Positions 1 to 9,870 of a stretch of 64,000 bases of DNA are shown here, in pieces; positions within the stretch are counted from its first letter, which is position 1, and the number at the start of each line of letters is the position of its first letter. The stretch lies in the NCBI RefSeq assembly GCF_000226095.1, contig NC_016472.1, forward strand, positions 9,548,001-9,612,000, written 5' to 3'. The stretch is from Thermothelomyces thermophilus ATCC 42464 (taxonomy: Eukaryota > Ascomycota > Sordariomycetes > Sordariales > Chaetomiaceae). Both the position numbers and the translations under genes were made by a program. The notes under the pieces are model-generated. The model had not been told where the DNA came from. It made no database searches and saw only the letters and a program-made list of their open reading frames with translations.

Positions 1-349
1 ATAGGACCGCTGAACTCGGGTCTCCTCTTGTCTTCTACCGCGTACATACCTTAACACATGTGCCTCGTCAGATCGCTCTACGGCTACGTACCATCTCCCT
101 CTACGGCTTCCCATCTGCCTTGCAAGATCAGCAATTATTGACCAGCTTGTCATCTCTTCTCGGCACTCGCTAGCTCGTCTTGCCCCAATCCCACAGTGTG
201 GGCGTTGCCACATTCTGCTGAGGGGGGAGGAGGCAACAACCCTTATTCTGTCACTAAACTCGAAACCCATCGTCACAGACACGGGGTCATTCACAAACGC
301 TGCCACACAGCCATCACCGGCCACTCGAGCCTCGAAAACATCAGGTGCG
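1..349. other. Upstream region of the FKBP gene, no gene seen
   Basis: I see no supportable coding exon here. The stretch is CT-rich in its first 200 bases and runs directly into the FKBP start codon, so it probably holds that gene's promoter and leader, and perhaps the tail of a gene lying to the left of the window. Confidence 0.4.
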
Positions 350-1016
350 ATGGGTGTGACAAGAACAGTCTGTGTTGCTGGGAGCGGGCCGCAACCCGTC
401 AAGGGCCAGAAAGTCACAATCGCATACACCGGCTGGTTGAAAGACACGGCCCAGCCAGATAATAAGGGTCGAGAGTGTGTAACCCTCCCAGAGGCCATGC
501 CTGCCCATCAGCCCCAGTGTTCTGTTCCTCTCTGACAGATGTCGCAGATTCGACTCATCCATCGGCAGGGACGACTTTGTGACCGAGATCGGTGTTGGGA
601 GACTTATCAAGGGTAGGATAGACCACACCGTCTCCGCCTTCTTTTTCCTTTGGAAACTATGTCCGCTCACAAAGCATCCGCAGGCTGGGATGAAGCAGTC
701 CTTGAGATGAGGGTTGGCGAGCAGGCTACACTTGACATCACTAGGTGAGCAGGCTGGCCCTAGTTAAACCATAACGGTCCACTAATTTTTTATTCGCCGA
801 CAGTGACTACGGCTACGGGGAAAAGTAAGCTTGAGGATATGCAGCACTTACTAACCTGTGTGGAGGGAGGCCCCAGCTGACCAGATCCTTAGGGGATTTC
901 GTGGCCATATCCCACCGAACGCCGACCTTATCTTGTAAGTGGACTTTCACAGCCTCCAAAGGACTTGATCTAACTGTAATGCAAACAGCGACGTACATCT
1001 CAAGGCGGTCCAATGA
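350..1016 (+). CDS. FPR1: FKBP12-type peptidyl-prolyl cis-trans isomerase
   Basis: Small single-domain FK506-binding prolyl isomerase, cytosolic/nuclear by family. Exons 350-474, 548-612, 684-744, 804-824, 893-934, 989-1016 give 113 residues, the usual FKBP12 length. Seen in the spliced protein: YTGW strand, FDSS loop, IGVG..IKGWDE, DYGYGE and HIPPNADLIFDVHL, covering the hallmark pocket residues (Tyr of YTG, Phe-Asp of FDSS, the Trp, the DYGYG Tyr, the C-terminal Phe). Five introns of 54-73 nt interrupt a very short coding sequence; every junction is GT-AG and restores the family motif in phase. No signal peptide or extra domain is present, so this is neither the ER form nor the nucleolar acidic form. 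In other fungi this class is the FK506/rapamycin receptor; that activity is family knowledge, not shown here. UBA1 lies downstream on the same strand. Confidence 0.9.
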
Positions 1017-2157
1017 CCTGTCCCTGGAACTTTCGTCTGGGATATTGACATGATGATTTCTAGTTCACTTTCTTTTTGTTGTCTGGTTAGAAACTGCCGC
1101 GTACACGGTTATGCCTTTCTCGAGATGTTTCAGAAAATGTCAGGTTCAATGCTTAAAAGGGCTTTCAATACACGAGAAGGTATATTCATCAAAAGTCAAC
1201 GTCATCAAATCATTCACCGTTTCACCTATGAGCCAAGGTGTTACAGGCTCATCTTCGTCAAGAAAGCTACGTTCTCAACCTCTATATGGCTCTCGACCGC
1301 CTAAGTTCTGTGCAACTGTGCAACTCAACAGCTTCAACTTGCGAGCAACGCGCCACAGGTAATGCCTCGCAAATCGTAGCTCCCGAGATGGAGGGGGGGG
1401 AAAAGAACAGTCTCTAAAACAATCAGGAAAATATGGAACCGTAGAGGAGCGAGAAAAGGGGCGTCTTTATGGGTTATAAAAGTTGGAAGAGTATGATAGA
1501 GAGCTTGAAGGAAGGGGTGCATTTCTAATAGAGGCGAGGAGTTGGAAACGAAGCGAAAAAATAGAACTAAGATGCGTAACGTATTACCTAACCCAATACG
1601 ACGTCGTACACTAGCGCTTAGTACGGATTACTTACACAGTATCCGTACTCCGTAAACTTAGCTCCCTCAGCTGGTGTGCCACTCTCAGCATGGAATTACC
1701 CCACCCTGCCGTCATTGCCGCGGGCGACCTGTTGGCCTGATGGCGGGGCCTGAGCGGCTGCCTTGCACTTCAGATCCAAAAGAGCGAACGACCTTCTCGC
1801 GTGTTCCAACATCTGGATTACCAAGAACTCGAAAACTTCCTGCATTTCCCATCCGCTATATCAACAAACTCGCCAAACTGGGGAAACGCAAGGTGTCCGA
1901 AGGGGATTTGCCAATTTCCCTCAAACGAACCATGACTGTGAGTTCCAGCTGCATCTCCTGTTCATTCATGCACCCCCCTTCCCGACCGCCCAAACGCCCG
2001 TCAAACGTTGAAACAGGGACCGCGTCACGGCGAACACGAATCTTCCGGAGGCCTCCTCGGTCTAGTGCTCGCTGGAGGATCTGGTGCCCATCCACGCTCT
2101 CCACTTGGAGACGGTCGACAAAACAAACAACATCCTCGACCGACAGACGCTCTAACA
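1017..2157. other. Intergenic region and probable UBA1 leader
   Basis: No convincing gene. The open frame at 1674-2243 has no family motif and overlaps the UBA1 start in another frame. The stretch holds a G-run near 1390-1400, a TACTCCGTA motif near 1646-1654 (a motif that recurs in other gaps of this window), and a CT-rich, ATG-poor stretch before UBA1 that fits a promoter and 5' leader. Confidence 0.4.
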
Positions 2158-5100
2158 ATGAAGTCGCAGGACAAGACGCAGCCCGGCGAGGTCGACCTCG
2201 TCACCAGGATGCAGGTGGACGAGTCGGTCGTGGGTTCGAATGAGATCGACGAATCTCTCTACAGCCGACAGCTCTATGTGCTGGGACACGAGGCCATGAA
2301 GCGCATGATCGCTTCGAACGTGCTCATTGTCGGTCTCAAGGGCCTCGGCGTCGAGATTGCCAAAAACGTCGCCCTTGCCGGCGTCAAGAGCCTGACCCTC
2401 TACGATCCGGCGCCGGTCGCCATCGCAGATCTTTCCTCCCAGTTCTTCCTCCGCCCCGGCGATGTCGGCAAACCACGCGACCAAGTTACTGCTCCCCGAG
2501 TTGCCGAGCTGAATGCGTACACCCCCGTCCGCGTTCACGAGTCTGCGAGGTACGCTAGAGCTGATGAGGCCAGGCTCTGGGTTGAATCTCGGCATGCGCT
2601 AACTGGCTCTCTTGACAGTCTCGAAGACCATCTCTCACAGTTTGACAAATACCAAGTCGTCGTCCTCACAAACACCCCCCTCCGCACGCAGAAGATCGTC
2701 GGTGACTACTGCCACGAGAAGGGCATTTACTTCATCGTAGCCGACACCTTTGGTCTCTTCGGGTCCGTGTTTTGCGACTTTGGAAAGAACTTCACAGTCA
2801 TCGATGCGACCGGCGAGAACCCCGTGAACGGCATTGTTGCCGGCATCGACGAGACCGGCCTGGTGTCTGCCCTGGATGAGACCCGCCACGGCCTCGAGGA
2901 CGGCGACTACGTCACGTTTTCGGAGATTGAGGGCATGGAGGCTCTGAACGATTGCGAGCCGCGGAAGGTTACGGTCAAGGGACCCTACACCTTTTCGATC
3001 GGCGACGTGTCCGGGCTAGGCCAGTACAAGCGTGGTGGCTTGTTCCGACAAGTCAAGATGCCCAAGTTTCTTGACTTCAAGCGCATCAGCGATGCTCTGA
3101 AGGGCCCCGAGTTCGTCATTTCCGATTTCGCCAAGTTCGACCGGCCTCAGCAGCTCCATATCGGTATCCAGGCGCTACACGCTTTCGTCGAAACCCATGG
3201 CCGCCTTCCCCGGCCCATGAATGAGGAGGACGCGCTCGAGATCGTCGGCTCCGCCAAGAAGATAGCACAGGCTGACGGCGTCGAGGTGGAGTTTGACGAG
3301 AAGCTGCTGAAGGAGCTCAGCTACCAGGCGATGGGTGATCTCAGCCCGATGGCAGCGTTCTTTGGCGGTCTCACCGCCCAGGAAGTGCTCAAGGCTGTGT
3401 CGGGCAAGTTCCACCCGGTCAAGCAGTACATGTACTTTGACGCTCTCGAGGCCCTCCCGACCGGATCCGCCCGCTCCGAGGAGCTGTGCAAGCCCATCGG
3501 ATCTCGGTACGACGGGCAGATCGTCGTCTTCGGCCGCGAGTTCCAGGAGAAGATTGCGAATATCAAGCAGTTCTTGGTCGGCGCCGGCGCAATCGGCTGT
3601 GAGATGCTCAAGAACTGGGCAATGATTGGCCTGGGAACTGGGCCCAAGGGCCGGATTACCGTGACCGATATGGACTCCATCGAGAAGAGCAACCTGAACA
3701 GGCAGTTCCTCTTCCGGCCCAAGGACGTGGGCCAGATGAAGAGCGAGTGTGCGGCAAGGGCCGTCGAAGCCATGAACAATGAACTCGAAGGGCATATCGT
3801 CACCCTTAAAGACCGCGTCAGCCCGGAGACGGAGCACATTTTCAGCGAGGAGTTCTGGAACGAGCTGGACGGCGTGACCAACGCTCTGGACAACGTCGAG
3901 GCGAGGACATACGTCGACAGGCGATGCGTCTTCTTCCACAAGCCTCTTCTGGAGAGTGGTACCCTAGGCACCAAGGGCAACACCCAAGTCGTCCTTCCCA
4001 GGATTACCGAGTCCTACTCGTCTTCTCAGGACCCGCCCGAGCAGTCCTTCCCCATGTGCACGCTCCGCAGCTTCCCCAACAGGATCGAGCACACGATCGC
4101 GTGGGCTCGCGAGCTCTTTGAGAGCTCCTTCGTGAAGCCCGCCGAGACGGCGAACCTCTACCTTACGCAACCCAACTACTTGGAGACGACACTGAAGCAG
4201 GGCGGCAACGAGAAGGCTACTCTGGAGATGCTGGTTGACTACCTGAAGAACGAGCGAGCGCTCACCTTCGAAGACTGCGTCCAGTGGGCCCGCATGCTGT
4301 TTGAGAAACAGTACAACAACGCGATCCAGCAGCTGCTCTACAACTTCCCCAAGGACGCTGTCTCTTCGACCGGGACGCCCTTCTGGTCGGGCCCCAAGCG
4401 AGCACCGGACCCGCTCAAGTTCGATCCTAACAACAAGACGCACTTTTCGTTCATCGAGGCGGCGACCAATCTCCACGCCTTCAACTATAACATCAATGTC
4501 AAGGGAAAGACCAAGGAGGATTACCTACGGGCGCTGGACTCCATGATCATTCCGGACTTCTCGCCGGACGCCAACGTCAAGATTCAGGCCGACGACAAGG
4601 ACCCTGTAAGTGATACCGCATTGGACGTAAGTGAGAATAGCGTGTTTTGGCTAATACCGATTAGGACCCGAATGCCGAGGCCGGCGCCTTTGACGACGAG
4701 GCCGAGCTTCAGAAGCTGATCAGCGAACTTCCGGATCCCAAATCGTTGGCCGGCTTCAAGCTGACGCCGGTGGAGTTTGAGAAGGACGACGACACCAACT
4801 ATCACATCGACTTCATCACGGCTGCCAGCAACTTGCGTGCCGAGAACTACAAGATCGAGCCAGCGGAGCGTCACAAGACCAAGTTCATCGCCGGCAAGAT
4901 CATTCCGGCCATCGCGACGACCACGGCGCTGGTCACGGGTCTGGTGGTTCTGGAGCTGTACAAGATCATCGACGGCAAGAAGAACATTGAGCAGTACAAG
5001 AACGGTTTCGTCAACCTGGCGTTACCCTTCTTCGGCTTCAGCGAGCCGATCGCCAGCCCCAAGGTCGAGTACAAGGGCCCCAACGGCAAGGTGACGCTGG

Positions 5101-5399
5101 ATAAGATCTGGGACCGTTTCGAGGTCGGCAACATCACGCTCCGGGAGCTGATTGACGACTTTGAGAAGCGCGGCCTGACTATTGCCATGCTGAGCTCCGG
5201 GGTCAGCCTGCTGTTTGCGTCCTTCTTCCCCCCTGCCAAGCAGAAGGACAGGCTCGACATGAAGCTGAGCGAGTTGGTGGAGTCGGTCGCCAAGAAGCCC
5301 ATCCCGTCGCACCAGACGGAGCTGATCTTCGAGGTGGTTACGGAGGACGCCGATGGGGAGGACGTTGAAGTGCCGTACATCAAGGCCAAGATCCGGTAA
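2158..5399 (+). CDS. UBA1: Ubiquitin-activating enzyme E1
   Basis: Adenylates the ubiquitin C terminus and carries it as a thioester for transfer to E2 enzymes; acts in cytosol and nucleus. Exons 2158-2549, 2619-4605 and 4665-5399 give 1037 residues, normal for fungal Uba1. The inactive N-terminal adenylation half opens with [15 protein letters not shown] and a degenerate nucleotide motif (GLKGLG). The active half has the ATP loop [13 protein letters not shown] near residue 452 and [16 protein letters not shown]. The catalytic cysteine sits in [10 protein letters not shown] near residue 610. The C terminus is the ubiquitin-fold domain that receives E2. I chose ATG 2158 because the family begins just before [14 protein letters not shown]; an in-frame codon at 2008 only adds unrelated sequence. 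Intron 1 (2550-2618) is 69 nt and free of stops, so an unspliced reading would insert 23 extra residues; splicing restores the family alignment. Confidence 0.97.
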
Positions 5400-6299
5400 A
5401 CTTTATGTTTGCTCAGGGGAGGCGGATTGAGGAGGTTGTGTGTCAAGACGGGTGCAATGATAAGGAGCGGCTTGCTCATAAAGCCCTGGTATAGGTGGGA
5501 ATAGACGTCGTGTTTTTGTTACCATGGCTACCTCCTCTTCGTCTCGTAACTGAAATCTTGGGAGTCCCCCACTCAATACTGCATTCCACATCGGGCTTGA
5601 AACCTAGTGAAAAAGCCAGCCAGCCAGACGCGTCAGTTATTGATGTTGTCCCGAGTGTCCATGATCCCGAACTTTTGTCACCAGATCGCTGTACCCCTGA
5701 CTCCGCTCCCGAACCCACCCTCTTAGTAGTGTGTCTGTCTGGGGTTTTCCTGAATAATCATCAGCAAGGCCATGCCAAGTGTGGAGAGCACTTCTGGCTT
5801 TGAAATCCAGGCCCAGAAATTACGTCACGATTTGTCAGGTTCGGGCTTGGACTGCCACAACAGGAACGAACAAACGTGATTGAAAGCACCTCGATTCTGA
5901 TGCGTGGAAAGCCACTAGGAGTCGCTTTTGCGCTGTGACGCTATGACTCGACTGTTGAGGCAGGAAATGCTATATAACTAATGCGAGTATAAGCACTCGT
6001 GAGGTGGGTCTGCATCGTAATCCATCAAACATATCGAACTCCCAACTCGAACATTCTTCGACCTCATACCAAGTACACGCTACTAGTACGGATTCCTTCA
6101 AGTGGGCACGGCACATACCACTTTACCTGCAGATGAATCCACCGCGACTGCAGTGCAGGCTACGGAATCATTCCACTGGCATACTACATATGTAATACTA
6201 TTCCGTACTGGTATGTGTTACGATCACTTACAAATATAACGAACTACCGCATGCGGTAACCCAGTCCAAACCCCACCCCATCCTCCTCCTCTCTCCCCC
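5400..6299. other. Intergenic region between UBA1 and the hydroquinone reductase gene
   Basis: No gene supported. It holds the UBA1 3' end and the upstream region of the next + strand gene. A GTACGGATT element occurs near 6086-6094. A CT-rich run (about 6275-6299) ends directly at the next start codon and looks like a pyrimidine-rich leader. Confidence 0.4.
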
Positions 6300-8210
6300 A
6301 TGAGTTTAAGAAGTGGTGCTCTTGCACTTGTTAAGAGCTCCGCGCCGTTCCCTGGGAAACCACTACCAACGCGTCTGCTTAGGAACCTTTCGTCACAGTT
6401 TCGAGGCTTTGCATCGTCACCGCCGGCCAAACCCATCGCAGGCCAAACATCTCGTAACTCGAGTCGGTTGATCACGACCACGGGAGGAGCCCGACGCCTA
6501 GCAACCATGGTGAGTTTCTTATGTCTCTTATGCCACTTCCTGGACACAAGCCCGTCGTCTCCGCCTGACTCAAGTTTGTTAACACTTTTTTCTTTTTTCT
6601 TCTTCTTCTTCTCAGGCTACCAAGGACACCACCGGCGCCTCCGCCTCGGGCAAAATCACCGACTGGGTCAAGCCCGGCGACAAGTCGGGCGAGTTCAAAC
6701 GCCAGCAGAGCTCGTTCCGCAACTGGATCTCGCGCGAGCCCGGCGCACGGTTCCCGCCGGAGAAGGGCCGGTATCACTTGTACGTGAGCTACGCGTGTCC
6801 GTGGGTGAGTACACACATCCTTACCTGTTCCCGGAGTGATCTTGGCGGGGTATTCGGGGATGGTTTAAGGGGAGGAAAGGGCGTCCGGTTCCTGACAGAG
6901 AGGGGCTGCTAGGCCAACCGCACACTCATCGCGCGCAAGCTCAAGGGCCTGGAGGATGTCATTTCCTTCTCGGCGGTGCACTGGCACTTGGGCGAGAAAG
7001 GTACGTCGATCAGCCACCGCCCCTGCTCGCCTTCTCATCTGTGTCATTGTCCTATGTCTTTTTTTTTTTTTTTGCCCTAGAAGAATGAGAGAAACAGAAA
7101 ATGTTGACGCAGGCCACACAGGATGGCGCTTCCCGACCGCCGAGGACACCGACGCGGCGGGGGAGAACGTGATCCCCGACCCGGTAACTGGCCACGAGAA
7201 CTTCACCCACCTGCGTGATGTTTACTTCCAGGCGAACCCCTCGTACGAGGGCCGCTTTACCGTGCCCGTCTTGTATGACAAGAAGACCCAGACCATTGTC
7301 AACAACGAGAGCAGCGAGATCCTGCGCATGCTGGGGACCGAGGTCAGTATGACTGCCACGAGGCGTCCCACCCCTCTTCTCCCCCCATACCATCCTTCAT
7401 TCCCTTCCTCCTCACATGTTTCCTTTTGTCTTCTGAAGCTTGCTGAATTGACCCGTGTCTGCCAGTTTAACGACCTCATCGATGAGCAATACCGAAAGGT
7501 GGACTTGTACCCGGCGGCTCTCCGCGCACAGATCGACGAGGCGCACGAGTGGCACTACGACAAGATCAACAACGGCGTGTACAAGTCCGGCTTTGCTACG
7601 ACCCAAGCGGCGTACGAACGCAACGTGGTCGCCCTGTTTGAGGCGCTGGACCGCGTCGAGGCCCACCTCGCGAAGACGGCGAGCGAGGGGCCATATTGGT
7701 TTGGCCAGACCCTGACCGAGGTCGATATCCGACTGTGAGTGATTTCCATCCGTCTTCTCCCTTTTCTGTCTCTGGACAACCGAAACGGGACAGCGGGCAC
7801 TGATGACACTCTTGTAACTGCCAAACAGGTTCGTCACTATCGTTCGCTTCGATGTGAGTATCCTCGCTCTTTACAGCCAGCCCCTGCACTGCTCCTCCTA
7901 AGAACTAACGCTGACTCGAAAACTCAACCCCCACTGCCTCCAGCCCGTGTACGTCCAACACTTCAAGTGCAACATCCGGGATATCCGCTCCGGCTATCCG
8001 GCCATCCACCGCTGGCTGCGCCACCTGTACTGGACCATCCCAGCCTTCCGCGAGACCACAAACTTCCTGCACATCAAGAACCACTACACCCGCTCCCACA
8101 CCCAGATCAACCCGCTCTCCATCACGCCCGTGGGTCCAGTCCCGGATATCCTGCCCCTAGATGAGGAGGTTCCTGCGGCCGCCAGGGGCCGCGGGGAAGA
8201 AGGAAAGTAG
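6300..8210 (+). CDS. ECM4: Glutathionyl-hydroquinone reductase (Ecm4/omega-like GST), with mitochondrial-type leader
   Basis: Reduces glutathionyl-hydroquinones; ECM4/YqjG branch of the thioredoxin-fold glutathione transferases. Exons 6300-6509, 6616-6804, 6913-7000, 7122-7342, 7466-7734, 7829-7853 and 7944-8210 give 422 residues. Seen: the YACPWANR active-site loop with the catalytic Cys near residue 131, [21 protein letters not shown] for glutathione binding, and the C-terminal all-helical domain with [15 protein letters not shown]. Residues 1-69 precede the usual family start, are rich in Arg/Ser/Ala and have no Asp or Glu, as in a mitochondrial presequence. The family-like start is an in-frame ATG at 6507-6509, the last codon of exon 1 directly before a GTGAGT donor. 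Two products, mitochondrial (6300) and cytosolic (6507), are therefore possible; that is inference. Intron 1 has a TTC-rich 3' end. Confidence 0.92.
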
Positions 8211-8630
8211 GGAGAGCGGTGGGTAGGAAGGGGAGGTGATTGAGGGAGACTGATACTTGGATGGACGTAGGCAGGCAGGCATACGCATGGACATGCAGAT
8301 GGGAGTCGTGCATAGAATGATAGCCATGAGCCACACAAAGCTCGACACCCGAGGCCATGCTTGATGAACCTCGGACATTGGGGGACAAACAAGCTCGGAA
8401 ATTTTTTTCATTGTACGCGGGAGAAATAAGAATGTCTTTAGGAAAGATAAAGGGTGGAGGGAGAAGGGGAAATCAGTATAAAACAACAAATTACTTTGCA
8501 TGGCTTGCATCAAAGCTCCAATAGGGGTAGTGCTGGGTGTGGCACAGGGCAGACGGGATACTGTTCCTGTAGGGTAACTGTTCCACTGTAAAAGTCAGGT
8601 TCTGAAGTAGGCCTAATAACAATCAGGAAA
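8211..8630. other. 3' region of the reductase gene, no gene seen
   Basis: G/A-rich just after the stop codon (8211-8300), then ordinary mixed sequence up to the tRNA. No coding or RNA gene is supported in this stretch. Confidence 0.4.
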
Positions 8631-8733
8631 GGCAAGATGGCCGAGCGGTCTAAGGCGCCACGTTAAGGTGTTTAAACCCTTAATCATCAATCCGTGGTCC
8701 GAAAGGGCGTGAGTTCGAATCTCACTCTTGTCA
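8631..8733 (+). tRNA. tRNA-Leu(AAG) with a 23-nt intron
   Basis: The cloverleaf can be drawn by eye. The acceptor stem GGCAAGA (8631-8637) pairs with TCTTGTC (8726-8732) with one G-T wobble, followed by discriminator A 8733. The D arm is GCC/GGC. The anticodon stem is CCACG (8658-8662) with CGTGG (8693-8697), loop TTAAGG, anticodon AAG at 8665-8667. A 23-nt intron (8669-8691) sits one base 3' of the anticodon, the standard nuclear tRNA intron site. A long variable arm follows, as in class II tRNAs, then the T arm GTGAG-TTCGAAT-CTCAC. AAG plus the long variable arm identify a leucine tRNA reading CTT/CTC codons (CTC through inosine). The 3' CCA is not encoded, as usual in eukaryotes. Confidence 0.95.
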
Positions 8734-8744
8734 AAAATTTTTCT
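8734..8744 (+). terminator. RNA polymerase III T-run terminator of the tRNA
   Basis: Five T residues at 8738-8742, right after the tRNA 3' end, fit the oligo-T signal for RNA polymerase III. Confidence 0.7.
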
Positions 8745-9870
8745 CCCCATCATCCAGGATGCTGGTTTTTTTGCTCTCTCGTTGTATCAGGTACCTCTAT
8801 AGCTGTCAACATTTACCATTGTGGTATTCCTTGATTGCAACTCTCGTTCTTTGGTGTATTTCTTTTTCTTTCTTCCTCTTCTCCCATTGGGAAGGTATGC
8901 GGAGCATCCTTGGAGCCTGCTTCTCCGACTGAGCAGGAGATTTCTGCGTGTGTACGGAGTACTAGTACTGTGCAAATATTCGGAGATCTAGGGAATCCAC
9001 ACTCGATTGGATGCTAGAGACTGGCTTATTAGGGTGAAATGACTGTAATCGAACACCTACCTAAAGAAATTGATCTATTGAAGAAGCAAGATTGGCTGGG
9101 GGAATAAAGAACTTGGAAGATTCGGCGTCACGACATCGATATATATATCCGAGGAACACCAATCTTCCTGATCTAAGCTCGAGTCAGCTGAATTCAACCT
9201 TCACCGACGGACTCGGTTTATACGGTTGATACATAGTACAGATTCAGTTATCCGTGCAACCTTTAAGAATTCCTTGGAACATAAAGAAAGCGCAAGAGCA
9301 ACGGAGTGGACAAGGGTTCCCTGTCCTCATCCCCACGAGGCGATTGACTCCAGGGAAGAAGAAGCAAGGAGCTAGACAGGTAGGCACAAACCATACGCAA
9401 ACACACAAACTACATGCAGCAGTTTGTCATTCCAAACATATCATTGAACACGTACTGCAGAGCATCAGAAAGAACTCGTTTTCTCACTCAGCCATGTTAC
9501 CCTTTCCCAAATCCTCGGCACTGTTTCTTTTCTCTTCATACAACCATGCCTCCCCAAAAAAGCAGCGAAACACTCGTGCCTCTTCTAGCAGAATAATGCA
9601 GCCATTATATTAGTTCAGAACCAAAAACTAGTATGCACGTAGTAAGGTGGGCGGGTATTCGATCGGGATGGATCGAGGGCGAGAGAGAGAGAAACCCAAA
9701 TCGCTGCTGCTGCTGTTTCTGTCGGAGTACACCAAACCAAAAGCCGGAAAACCAAAGACGGGAGAACACGAGAATATGAGCCCCAATAGTCCCGAACCTA
9801 CTCCCTCGAAAATGGAAACCCGCGGAAAAAAGACAAAGCAGTTCATGCATGCCCGTAGTCTATGTGTCTA
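8745..9870. other. Intergenic region between tRNA-Leu and the csmA 3' end
   Basis: No gene supported. The minus-strand part next to 9871 must hold the csmA 3' untranslated region. A TGTACGGAGTACTAGTAC element lies at 8951-8968 and a short TA repeat near 9140-9148. Short open frames at 9254-9850 have no recognisable features. Confidence 0.4.

Noticed and set aside
1674-2243. 189-codon open frame overlapping the UBA1 start
   Set aside because: Arg/Ser-rich in the wrong frame over the true UBA1 N terminus; no homology recognised.
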